Assembly (NCBI GenBank): GCA_964621645.1 | Contig: CAZUMH010000056.1 | Span: 1-21,321 of the forward strand | From: CAZUMH01 sp964621645 | GTDB lineage: Bacteria > Zhuqueibacterota > QNDG01 > JAGLOF01 | Reading direction: 5' to 3' | Length of the DNA stretch: 21,321 bases | Part shown: positions 7,857 through 15,066 of the stretch, piece after piece | How positions within the stretch are numbered: the first letter of the stretch is position 1 | Layout: the number at the start of each line of letters is the position of its first letter | The notes under the pieces: generated by a model | The model's input: the letters and a program-made list of their open reading frames with translations, nothing else | What the model was told of the DNA's origin: nothing | Databases searched by the model: none | Made by a program: the position numbers and the translations under genes

Positions 7857-9138
7857 AGAATCTCTCCAGAAAATCCCAGGTGTTAATACTATCGATATCA
7901 CCGCTGATGGACACGGCTGATTTATACCCTTCCGGCCAAAGACCTATCCGAAGCAATGAATATTGGGCTAATTCCTGTTTTAATTTTATTCTATTTTCAC
8001 TGGTACATTCAATCTTTTCAGGAAAACGGTAAGCATAAGTCTTACCATTTTTATTTAATTCATATAAATACCCTAAATTTGTCAAGAAGGAACGCCATCC
8101 TTCCTGGAACTTATTCGGCACTGCTATCAGGGGGATGGTCTTTCCGGTGATTGACCAGCGTGACGCGCCCGTCCTTTTCCATCCTTTGCCTTTGTCTATA
8201 TCGGAACATGTAAGGCAATCTTTCCCCCAAAAAAGATTGGTACGCTTGCTTCCTGATACCGTGACCGTCGTATCTCTTGTTTTCGGAACTACTCTGACAT
8301 CCGTCGTGCTTCTCTCTTTCCACCAGCGTGATACAGCATCAAGAGAGACCACCCACACGCTTTCCTTCTTTATTTCCTGCAAAAGAGATTCCAACGCATC
8401 ACAAAACAATAGCGTTCTTTCCGGATGCATCTGGTAATTCAGATATCCATTTTCTTTATGCGAATCAATAAACATTTTATGCCAATAATTAAAAATCTCT
8501 TCTTGCTTATAAATCTTAAGTCTGTCTATCAAAATATCATCATCCGGCAACGCGACCGGTAGTTCGACAATAGCTCCATATATCTTTGGTAAAAGCGAAA
8601 CAGAATTGAATTCCTGGCTGCTGTAGGTAGCCATTATCTTCTGAAAATTTTTCCAGTCGTTTTCCATGAAAGACGTATTATCCAAGCCTTTCCAGCAAAC
8701 CGTCTCATTACTGCTCCATTCAAGCCCTTCTTTTTCAAGTATATCCCTGAATTCCTTATTCCAGCGAAGATAGGGAAATCGGAATCCGGCTGCCACTATT
8801 TTCTTATCTTGAAATATTTCTACGGTTTTTCTGATAATTCGGGAAATATCCTCCAGTTTAAATCCGCTGTAGTCCACATGACGATAACCATGTATTGCAA
8901 ATTTTACGCCTAAGTCCTGAAAAATTCTGAATATCCTTGAGTGACGAGCCAGGACCATTGCGGTGACCGGAAAGGTAGGCGTAACCGAATATTTATTGGT
9001 TATTTCGTAGAATTTATAAAGATATTGTATAAAGCGGTTTCGCGTGATGCCATATCTCTTTGAAATGCTATAAATTCTATGAATTGCATTATCATATGAT
9101 CTTGTTTTCAATCTTTTTGACAGCTGCAATTGTCCCAT
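7843..9138 (-). CDS. Polysaccharide deacetylase (NodB/CE4) with circularly permuted motifs
   Basis: A 431-residue protein starting at ATG 9138, with AGGA nine bases ahead. The metal-binding motif HGYRH (H83, H87) and RFPY (R120) are typical of CE4/NodB de-N-acetylases, and YQMHPE (235-240) resembles the late L-x-H motif. The N-terminus lacks the TFDDG motif that normally comes first. Instead the C-terminus reads WPEGYKSAVSISGDIDSINT (401-420), which looks like that first strand, with D414/D416 supplying the catalytic and metal-binding Asp. The catalytic motifs are therefore in permuted order, as described for IcaB/PgaB-type deacetylases. A charged insert (about 275-395) has no family I recognise. 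There is no signal peptide, so a cytoplasmic role on lipid-linked or nucleotide sugars is possible, or secretion by another route. It lies between the epimerase (26-bp gap) and the kinase (14-bp overlap). Activity is inferred from motifs only. Confidence 0.82.
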   Translation of the reverse strand: MGQLQLSKRLKTRSYDNAIHRIYSISKRYGITRNRFIQYLYKFYEITNKYSVTPTFPVTAMVLARHSRIFRIFQDLGVKFAIHGYRHVDYSGFKLEDISRIIRKTVEIFQDKKIVAAGFRFPYLRWNKEFRDILEKEGLEWSSNETVCWKGLDNTSFMENDWKNFQKIMATYSSQEFNSVSLLPKIYGAIVELPVALPDDDILIDRLKIYKQEEIFNYWHKMFIDSHKENGYLNYQMHPERTLLFCDALESLLQEIKKESVWVVSLDAVSRWWKERSTTDVRVVPKTRDTTVTVSGSKRTNLFWGKDCLTCSDIDKGKGWKRTGASRWSITGKTIPLIAVPNKFQEGWRSFLTNLGYLYELNKNGKTYAYRFPEKIECTSENRIKLKQELAQYSLLRIGLWPEGYKSAVSISGDIDSINTWDFLERFCGKE

Positions 9139-9164
9139 TTTTCAGCATCCTGATCAGTATCGTA

Positions 9165-10169
9165 TTAATCGGAATAAGAAACAGTAGGTTGAGATCTTAC
9201 AGTATCATTTCTTCTCTTCTTATCTTTTTCTTTGTCCTTCAACCATTTGTAAGTTAATTTCAAGCCATTAACAAGATTGACAGTAGGAGTCCATCGTAAC
9301 ACTCTTCGAATCTTTTCAATGTTCAATACACGTCTGCGAATGTTATCAATATCCCGTTTGTCGATGTTCAATGGAGGAATTGGTGAACTACAGATTTCCG
9401 CAATCATAGTGGCCAGTCTGTTGACACTGGTTTCAATACCCGAGGCAACATTATAGATTTCTCCTTCAGCTTTCGGACTCAACGCCGCCAGCATTGTCGC
9501 CTCAACAACATCATTAACAAATGTGAAATCTCTGGTTTGCTCTCCATCACCATGTATTGCCGGTGCGTATCCATTCATTAATTTTTCAAAGAACTTGGAT
9601 ATAACTCCGCAGTAGGGATTTGATGGATTTTGATTAATTCCGTATACATTTGAGTAACGCAACACAACCACCGGGACATTAAATGATTCGTAAAATGCGA
9701 TACAATAATTTTCTCCGGATAATTTACTGGCGGCATACGGGCTTAAAGTACTTAGGCGGTCATCTTCGTTAATGGGAAGGTAATGGGGATTACCGTATAC
9801 AGACGCGGAAGATGAATATACCACCTTCTCGATTCCATGAGTTTTGGCCGCTTGCAGTATATTAAATACGCCTCCAGTATTCACTTGAAAATCGAGACGT
9901 GGTGATACAGTTGAGACAATAATATTACGCACCGCAAGATTAAACACAATGTCCATTTTTTTTACCAACTTGTCTACAAGTTCGTAATCAGTAACAGACC
10001 CGTTTATAAACTCAATCTCATCTATATGTGAAATATTTTCTTTTTGACCAGTAAATAGATCATCAAGTACTGTCACCTTTGCCCCTTCTTTTACAAGAGC
10101 ATCCGTGAGATTGGAACCTACGAATCCAGCCCCACCAGTTACGAGAACTTTCTTGTCTTTAAAACGCAT
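9165..10169 (-). CDS. NAD-dependent epimerase/dehydratase (GalE-like extended SDR)
   Basis: A 334-residue extended short-chain dehydrogenase. The NAD-binding TGGAGFVGS (11-19) is followed by VTVLDDLFTG (32-41). The catalytic residues are in YSSSASVYG (118-126) and YAASK (Y145, K149). The substrate-binding half shows RYSNVYG (171-177) and GDGEQTRDFTFVNDVV (207-222). This set is typical of UDP-glucose and UDP-N-acetylglucosamine 4-epimerases, including the WbpP/Gne group. Close relatives include UDP-glucuronate epimerases and decarboxylases, so the exact sugar is open. Its likely role is making an activated sugar for the initiating or elongating transferases of this operon. It starts 25 bp after the sugar-phosphate transferase stop. 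The last 25 or so residues are rich in Lys and Arg and are probably a disordered tail. Confidence 0.9.
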   Translation of the reverse strand: MRFKDKKVLVTGGAGFVGSNLTDALVKEGAKVTVLDDLFTGQKENISHIDEIEFINGSVTDYELVDKLVKKMDIVFNLAVRNIIVSTVSPRLDFQVNTGGVFNILQAAKTHGIEKVVYSSSASVYGNPHYLPINEDDRLSTLSPYAASKLSGENYCIAFYESFNVPVVVLRYSNVYGINQNPSNPYCGVISKFFEKLMNGYAPAIHGDGEQTRDFTFVNDVVEATMLAALSPKAEGEIYNVASGIETSVNRLATMIAEICSSPIPPLNIDKRDIDNIRRRVLNIEKIRRVLRWTPTVNLVNGLKLTYKWLKDKEKDKKRRNDTVRSQPTVSYSD

Positions 10170-10194
10170 TCTTATCTCCTTTATGGAATAAATG

Positions 10195-10953
10195 CTAATG
10201 AGCGTCTTGACGCAGTAACACCCTGGGTACAGTTAAAATGATTATTTTCAAATCAAGAAACATCGACCAGTTATCCACATACCACAGATCAAAAAGAATT
10301 GATTCTTCATAGTTTTCCGGCGTAAGACGAAGTTTTAATTTTGACCATCCTGTTAGACCCGGCTTAACTTCAAGACGCCTAAGGTACCAGTCTTTGTATT
10401 CTTTTACTTCATATATAGGATGGGGTCTGGGTCCCACCAGACTCATATCACCACGGAAAATATTATAAAGCTGAGGAAGTTCATCAAGACTGGTGGCCCG
10501 TAATAATTTTCCAATTCTTGTCGTTCTATTTTCTAAATATCGCATATACTTTTCGATCAGTTCTGCATTATTCTTTTGCTCATAATTTTCTTCATTTTCC
10601 TGGAACAAATGCCTGATGTATTCCTTGTGGTCATCTTCTTTACTACTTTGATTCATTGTTCTGAACTTATAAATAGTGAATATTTTACCCTTAAGCCCGA
10701 TTCTTTCCTGTCTGAAAAATATCGGGCCCGGTGAATCAATAAGAACGATCAAGGACAGTATCATTAATAAAGGAAGGGCGATAATACCGAATACAACAGA
10801 CGATAAAAAATCAATCCCGCGTTTTACCGTATGCTTAAGATTAAACACTTTTTCGATATCAACAGCCTGACCATACTCCCCTATCGCTGTAAAAGGCGAC
10901 CGTATGGTTTTATCCATTTGTGTATTAAAGATATTTTGAGTTTCAGGATACAT
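10195..10953 (-). CDS. Initiating polyprenyl-phosphate sugar-phosphate transferase
   Basis: A 252-residue protein of the bacterial sugar transferase family (the catalytic half of WcaJ/WbaP-like enzymes, PglC-like in size). A single re-entrant or membrane segment follows KRGIDFLSS (44-52) and spans about 50-74. SPGPIFFRQERIG (74-86) and KFRTM (96-100) follow, then TSLDELPQL with the D157-E158 catalytic pair, GDMSLVGPRP (168-177) and KPGLTGW (197-203). It should transfer a sugar 1-phosphate from an NDP-sugar to undecaprenyl phosphate, the first membrane step of repeat-unit assembly. Residues about 104-144, rich in Glu, Lys and Asn, form an insert between the usual motifs. Starts at 10953 and 10917 (M13) are both possible; I prefer the first, with AGCAGG ahead. 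It follows the regulator gene by 23 bp, which ties the regulator to this operon. Confidence 0.92.
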   Translation of the reverse strand: MYPETQNIFNTQMDKTIRSPFTAIGEYGQAVDIEKVFNLKHTVKRGIDFLSSVVFGIIALPLLMILSLIVLIDSPGPIFFRQERIGLKGKIFTIYKFRTMNQSSKEDDHKEYIRHLFQENEENYEQKNNAELIEKYMRYLENRTTRIGKLLRATSLDELPQLYNIFRGDMSLVGPRPHPIYEVKEYKDWYLRRLEVKPGLTGWSKLKLRLTPENYEESILFDLWYVDNWSMFLDLKIIILTVPRVLLRQDAH

Positions 10954-10976
10954 TAATATGCCTGCTTCAAATTGAC

Positions 10977-11672
10977 TTACGCTAATCTGTAGCCCATTCC
11001 GTGAATTGTCTGGATATATTTAATTTTATTCTGATATTCTCCTAATTTCTCTCGTAACCTTTTAACATGTACATCAACAGTCCTGTCGGTCACATACGCA
11101 TGTTCACCCCATACTTTTTCTAATATTTCATCACGGGAAAAGACATAGTCGCGTTTCGAAGCGAGCAAATAAAGAAGTTTGAACTGAGTATAGGTTAAAT
11201 CTATTTGCTTTGATCCTTTGAATACTTCATGTGAATCTAGATTTATCTTGATGTCTTTTACCTGAAGAGTTTTTGGCTCTTGAATGACCATCTCAATCCG
11301 CCGGATGATAGCTTTAACCTTTGCAATCAATTCTTCTATATCTGTTGTCTCCAACAGACAATCATCCGCTCCTTCCTCTATCGCGGCGATTTTTCTTTTA
11401 ACTCCGCGGCTTTGCGAAAGAAGAATGAGACCTGTCTTGTGAAATTCTTTGATTATTGCCGTGGTGATCATTTTGACAGAATCACCGGCAAAATCCCAAT
11501 CAACAAGTACTGCCTGTGGCTGCAAGGTCTTCAAAATGTTGATTGTCTCTTCAGCATCACTTGTTCTGAAAACTTGAAATCCCGCTTGAGAAAAACCCTT
11601 CTCAAGTCTGTACCCGTTTTGATCTTGTCCAAAATAAAGTATTACTCTTTGTGAAGTCATGGCATTCACCAT
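10977..11672 (-). CDS. OmpR/PhoB-family regulator with degenerate receiver domain
   Basis: A 231-residue response regulator: receiver domain (about 8-125) plus winged-helix DNA-binding domain (about 135-231). The output domain is canonical, with LTYTQFKLLYLL (159-170), SRDEILEKVWG (179-189), RTVDVHVKRLREKL (197-210) and a final GMGYRLA. The receiver is not. D58 sits where the phospho-acceptor belongs (AVLVDWD). The acidic pair that binds Mg2+ after strand 1 reads G15-Q16 instead of D/E-D, and the conserved Lys before the usual Pro is E108 (LLETTD). Ordinary phosphorylation is therefore doubtful, and the protein may act by constitutive dimerisation or another signal. No histidine kinase is adjacent. 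The start at 11672 has AGGA nine bases ahead, and ATG 11660 is an alternative. As first gene of the polysaccharide operon, behind a sigma-54-like promoter, it probably controls this locus, perhaps including itself. Confidence 0.88.
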   Translation of the reverse strand: MVNAMTSQRVILYFGQDQNGYRLEKGFSQAGFQVFRTSDAEETINILKTLQPQAVLVDWDFAGDSVKMITTAIIKEFHKTGLILLSQSRGVKRKIAAIEEGADDCLLETTDIEELIAKVKAIIRRIEMVIQEPKTLQVKDIKINLDSHEVFKGSKQIDLTYTQFKLLYLLASKRDYVFSRDEILEKVWGEHAYVTDRTVDVHVKRLREKLGEYQNKIKYIQTIHGMGYRLA

Positions 11673-11706
11673 TCAATTAATTCCTAACCAACGCCCATGC
11701 TTTCTT

Positions 11707-11724
11707 ATGCAATACTTATACCAA
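11707..11724 (-). promoter_or_regulatory. Candidate sigma-54 (-24/-12) promoter
   Basis: On the minus strand this reads TTGGTATAAGTATTGCAT. The GG and GC dinucleotides are exactly 10 bp apart, and the TTGG and TTGCA blocks match the RpoN consensus (YTGGCACG-N4-TTGCW) apart from the CACG part. Transcription would begin near 11697, leaving about 25 nt of leader, enough for the AGGA ribosome site of the regulator at 11672. An AAA+ enhancer-binding protein would be required and is not in this window. Confidence 0.5.
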
Positions 11725-11908
11725 ATTTATTTATATTTTTTTATCTATTGGTATTATTGATGTTAGGGGTGTATATGAGAAATTTTAATTTGTCAATAAG
11801 GAAATATTTTCCCTTACTGAACAGGAATTTGTTGCAGATTGTTAAAATTTGTTTCGAAGATTGTAAGATTATTACACTGATATTCTTAATTGTGACAAAG
11901 ATATCTGA

Positions 11909-11959
11909 TCTTAAAAGGAAGGACTGTGAATATGGTGTGAGAAGATTTCTTAAAAGGAA
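11909..11959. repeat. Pair of 12-bp direct repeats (TCTTAAAAGGAA)
   Basis: The 12-mer occurs at 11909-11920 and again at 11948-11959, 39 bp apart start to start (about four helical turns), upstream of the promoter region of the regulator gene. OmpR/PhoB-family proteins bind direct repeats, usually closer together, and enhancer-binding proteins bind at about this distance from sigma-54 promoters. A chance match in AT-rich DNA cannot be excluded. Confidence 0.3.
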
Positions 11960-11974
11960 AGAGTTTGCTGGAGA

Positions 11975-12820
11975 TTAACCACTAAAATAGTATAAGTAAA
12001 GGTAAAGCATCGGAGCAATAAATAGTGAACTATCGAAACGATCAAGGAAACCCCCATGTCCGGGAATAATATTGGAAGAATCTTTGAGATCAGCTTCCCG
12101 TTTGAAAAGTGATTCCACCAGATCGCCTGCCTGTCCGGCAATCCCGATTATCAATCCGATAATAAATATATCAATCAGATTGAAAGCCGGCATTAAAAGA
12201 GTAGAAAAAATAAACACCGAAATCATACTCGCCAAAAAGCCGGCAGCAGCTCCTTCGACTGTTTTTTTAGGACTTATTCCAGGGGCGAGTTTCCTTTTTC
12301 CAAATAATGAGCCAATAATATAAGCAAATGTATCGCATACCCAGATGGAGACAAATATCACAATAAGCAGACGACCTGAATCATTATAAGTCCAGCCATC
12401 ATGTGGAACCGTTTCTCTAATATATACATAGAACATGAAAAGCGCTGGATAGATCGCTGCTATAATTGTTGCCGGAATGTTTTGCAGAGGTTTTCGTTCA
12501 CGCCTGAATAATTCTCCGGTGAACGTTAATAAAACCAGAATCGTTAGAACAGTAAAAACATGTTCACCATTGAGAAAATAAACATCGAAAGCAACCAGCA
12601 GAGTGAAGGGTAATGTCAAGCCAAGTATGGTTGCCGGCCCCGCTTTTCTTACGAGATTATGGAATTCAAGAGACATACCGGCTGCTACGATGAGACAGAA
12701 AATAAAGAAATAAATATGACCAAAATATAAAGCGACAAGGATAGCCGGAATGGCAACAAATCCCACGATAAAACGGTAAATGGCCTTTCTATCAGAGGGG
12801 ATTGATTTCTTATCCGTCAT
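11975..12820 (-). CDS. cdsA: Phosphatidate cytidylyltransferase (CDP-diacylglycerol synthase)
   Basis: I choose ATG 12820 (281 residues), one base after the TAA of the GWxTD gene. The frame runs on to ATG 12862, but that lies inside the upstream gene. The protein is a multi-pass membrane enzyme with about seven or eight hydrophobic segments. Near the C-terminus it has the CTP-transferase signature: SLFKREADLKDS (237-248), then PGHGGFLDRFD (253-263), including the conserved Lys-Asp and His-Gly-Gly. An earlier conserved block, GKRKLAPGISPKKTVEG, is at about 174-190. It makes CDP-diacylglycerol from phosphatidic acid and CTP, the precursor of phosphatidylserine and phosphatidylglycerol. There is almost no Shine-Dalgarno sequence, so translation probably depends on re-initiation after the upstream gene. 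Its product lies two steps upstream of the PSD reaction encoded at 3548-4369, although the two genes are in different transcription units. Confidence 0.93.
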   Translation of the reverse strand: MTDKKSIPSDRKAIYRFIVGFVAIPAILVALYFGHIYFFIFCLIVAAGMSLEFHNLVRKAGPATILGLTLPFTLLVAFDVYFLNGEHVFTVLTILVLLTFTGELFRRERKPLQNIPATIIAAIYPALFMFYVYIRETVPHDGWTYNDSGRLLIVIFVSIWVCDTFAYIIGSLFGKRKLAPGISPKKTVEGAAAGFLASMISVFIFSTLLMPAFNLIDIFIIGLIIGIAGQAGDLVESLFKREADLKDSSNIIPGHGGFLDRFDSSLFIAPMLYLYLYYFSG

Positions 12821-12821
12821 T

Positions 12822-14972
12822 TTATTGTACCAATGAAAAAGGAACGACCCGGCTGGCTTCACGTTCAGTATTGAGATCCTTTATGGTTATTTTCAACTCG
12901 GCGAGCCCCTCAGTAAAACGGTAAAGATCGAAGGTAAGGTATTCATGGGTATTTCTATCACTACCGCTGTTTGTATAGGAAGAACTTACCAATGATTTAT
13001 CACCCCTACTGAATATACTGCCTATTGCATTTAGGGCTTTTCCCAGAAAACGTCTTTTCCTTTCAGTCATTTTAAACTCATAGGTTACGGTATATCGTGT
13101 ATCTCCACTGACTCCGTAACTTAAATTATAAACATCAAAATAAACGGAAATAGGATTTGTTATCTTGAGAATGTTATAAGGATAGGGTATTATTTTCAAC
13201 CCGTTTTTATAGAAGGCACCCTCACCTTCTCCTCCATCCGCTGTAATGGAAGAAGCCATTTCAATATCACTTAATAGCAAATCCTGAGATACCATTTCTT
13301 CAGTTGTAAAAGGATGGGTGTAAACCATGCGGGCATCACCCTCAGGATTATCAATTCTGATAACGAGACGATATGCTCCTGGAGGGAGGGAAATATTCTC
13401 CTGATTTATTATCATACCTTCCTGAACCGAGAGAAGAGACGCCCCTCTTAGAGGGTAATCTTTTTTTATCCATTTTACATCATCGAACATGGTATCTTGA
13501 ATCATTATTATATAGTGCAGATTGCTTTCCACATATCCTTTATTCGTTTCTTTGAAGGTTAAATTTTGGTTTGGAACCCCAAGATACACTTCAGTACGGA
13601 TTTTATTGTTCGACTCTTTAAATCTTGCGAAATTGTAGAAAAAGGGAAGAGGATTCCCTTTGAGAGAAAAATTAAAAACCTCCGCAGGCGCATTCATAAT
13701 TGCATGATTTCTCTTGGCACGATAATCGATAAGTCGGTTGTTCGGATCGCCTCCCAGTACCAATTTTTGATAACTGGGAGATAAACTGGCTCGTTCTGTG
13801 TAGAGATTTATCGCTACAGCAAGCGGTTCTTCACCCGGCATGGCGGCGTCTTCCAGCGATTGTACTTCCAAATAGCTATGCCCTTCTTTAACAAAATCAA
13901 AAACCATGCCCTCCCCCAGGCTCTGCTCATAAGTCCAGGATTCATTCCATTTTATTCTTTCCGAATACATTTTTGATGTGTACTTATTATCTGGTTCACC
14001 ATATTTTACATATATTCTTCCCCTGTCATCATAATACGGAGGAATAAGAGCGGGATAAGTTTCACGTGCGTATTTTACTCTATCGAAGTGGGTATTATAG
14101 CGTTCATTTAGCGTGGTTGTTGGAGTGGGATCTTTTTCCTTCCAGAACCGGACAACAAGCTTCTTCTCTTCTTCAAAGGGTGCCGATTCTATTTTTTCAA
14201 TCTCTTCAGGTTCCAGCAGCACACGCATGGCCTTATAAATCTCATCATAGAGATCCCGATCTTCTAGGTTTAATATGCCCTGGTAGAAATGGATAACCGC
14301 TTCCTCTTTTCTATCCAATTCCATAAGAACTTCTGAAAGTCTGATATTAGTTTTGCCCGTAAAACGATTCTTCTCAATAAGTTCCCGATAAACTTTCTCG
14401 GCGTCTCCATATTCTCCTCTGAAACGGTATGATTCACCCAAATGATAGTCAGCATCTCTGTATGAAGGATCTTTATTTAAAAGTTTCTGAAATGTCACTG
14501 TGGCGCTCTCATAATCATTCGTCTCATCTTTTGCCAGATAATTGATACCCAAATTGTAATAGGCTTCCAGATAATTATCATCTAATTCGATAGCCTGTTT
14601 AAAATGTCTTTCCGCTTTTGAATAATTGTCTACTTTAAAAAGCTTTTTAATTTTCTCAATGGGAATTATCGGACTTTCTCCTTGCCGAAAATATGAATAT
14701 CCCAGATTATTCTGAGCTATCGCATTGTCGGGATTGACAGATACACACTCTTTCAGCCATCTCTCCGCATCATTCCACGCCATGTGTTTCAGATAAATAT
14801 TTCCCAATGCTAACAGAAGAGTATCATTGGATGGATGAGCATCAATCCGTTGTCTCAAATTATTTATCTCAGCCGTGTCCGCTTCAAAACTGACTACTTC
14901 CTGACAGATAAGATCACCTGTGCCAAGTACAAGAAACAGCGCAATATAGAGAAAAACGAATATCTTACTCAA
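12822..14972 (-). CDS. TPR and GWxTD-domain secreted protein
   Basis: A 716-residue protein starting with TTG at 14972. An AGGAGG eight bases ahead supports this unusual start, and the next residues (SKIFVFLYIALFLVLG) form a signal peptide. No proper lipobox is present, since Cys23 follows LI rather than a small residue pair. TPR repeats run from about 45 to 250 (for example NAIAQNNLGYSYF at 83-95 and YLEAYYNLGINYL at 134-146). A GWxTD domain follows, with FWKEKDPTP (276-284) and YDDRGRIYVKYGEPD (314-328). The C-terminal 280 or so residues look beta-rich, with segments such as LPPGAYRLVIRI. Proteins of this family occur in Bacteroidetes, Acidobacteria and allied phyla and have no established function. 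TPRs suggest a periplasmic or outer-membrane scaffold. It is coupled to cdsA, one base apart, and lies 94 bp after an outer-membrane barrel gene. Confidence 0.87.
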   Translation of the reverse strand: MSKIFVFLYIALFLVLGTGDLICQEVVSFEADTAEINNLRQRIDAHPSNDTLLLALGNIYLKHMAWNDAERWLKECVSVNPDNAIAQNNLGYSYFRQGESPIIPIEKIKKLFKVDNYSKAERHFKQAIELDDNYLEAYYNLGINYLAKDETNDYESATVTFQKLLNKDPSYRDADYHLGESYRFRGEYGDAEKVYRELIEKNRFTGKTNIRLSEVLMELDRKEEAVIHFYQGILNLEDRDLYDEIYKAMRVLLEPEEIEKIESAPFEEEKKLVVRFWKEKDPTPTTTLNERYNTHFDRVKYARETYPALIPPYYDDRGRIYVKYGEPDNKYTSKMYSERIKWNESWTYEQSLGEGMVFDFVKEGHSYLEVQSLEDAAMPGEEPLAVAINLYTERASLSPSYQKLVLGGDPNNRLIDYRAKRNHAIMNAPAEVFNFSLKGNPLPFFYNFARFKESNNKIRTEVYLGVPNQNLTFKETNKGYVESNLHYIIMIQDTMFDDVKWIKKDYPLRGASLLSVQEGMIINQENISLPPGAYRLVIRIDNPEGDARMVYTHPFTTEEMVSQDLLLSDIEMASSITADGGEGEGAFYKNGLKIIPYPYNILKITNPISVYFDVYNLSYGVSGDTRYTVTYEFKMTERKRRFLGKALNAIGSIFSRGDKSLVSSSYTNSGSDRNTHEYLTFDLYRFTEGLAELKITIKDLNTEREASRVVPFSLVQ

Positions 14973-14988
14973 GATATAATCCTCCTTT

Positions 14989-15021
14989 CAGGTTTACCTA
15001 TACAACTATACGTGAAACCTG
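14989..15021 (-). promoter_or_regulatory. Hairpin just upstream of the GWxTD ribosome site
   Basis: On the minus strand CAGGTTT and AAACCTG form a perfect 7-bp inverted repeat around a 19-base centre. Inside it TATA-GTTG-TATA can also pair, giving an extended stem with an internal loop. It ends a few bases before the AAAGGAGG ribosome site. No T-run follows, so it is not a standard terminator. It may stabilise a processed mRNA end or tune translation of the TTG-start gene. Confidence 0.35.
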
Positions 15022-15066
15022 CGGTGGAACCCTGGCTGAGTATCGTTTTAAACAGGAACAGAAATA

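Larger units (their letters stand above)
11673..11974 (-). promoter_or_regulatory. AT-rich control region upstream of the polysaccharide operon
   Basis: About 300 bp without a convincing gene, clearly richer in A and T than its flanks. It separates cdsA from the regulator gene. It contains a sigma-54-like element (11707-11724), a weaker sigma-70-like pair (TTGACA at 11796-11791 and TATACA at 11775-11770, a short 15-bp spacer) and a 12-bp direct repeat. I found no clear intrinsic terminator for the upstream cdsA transcript. A plus-strand frame at 11697-11978 lacks a ribosome site and looks like chance. Confidence 0.6.

Noticed and set aside
7857..7901. GTG 7901 as start of the Wzc-like kinase
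   Set aside because: It would overlap the deacetylase coding sequence by 59 bp. GTG 7856 has GGAGAG five bases ahead and the expected length before the first membrane helix.
7843..7950. C-terminal SGDID segment of the deacetylase as the start of a second, truncated deacetylase gene
   Set aside because: It is in frame with no stop or frameshift, the N-terminus lacks the same strand, and the family shows permuted motif order, so one permuted domain is the simpler reading.
11770..11796. TTGACA...TATACA sigma-70-type promoter for the regulator gene
   Set aside because: The spacer is only 15 bp and the sequence is AT-rich, so a chance match is likely. It is kept only as a secondary possibility.
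11697..11978. Plus-strand frame of 93 residues with a hydrophobic N-terminus
   Set aside because: It has no ribosome site, lies in AT-rich control DNA over the promoter element, runs into the 3' end of cdsA and resembles no family. Hydrophobicity is expected from T-rich sequence.
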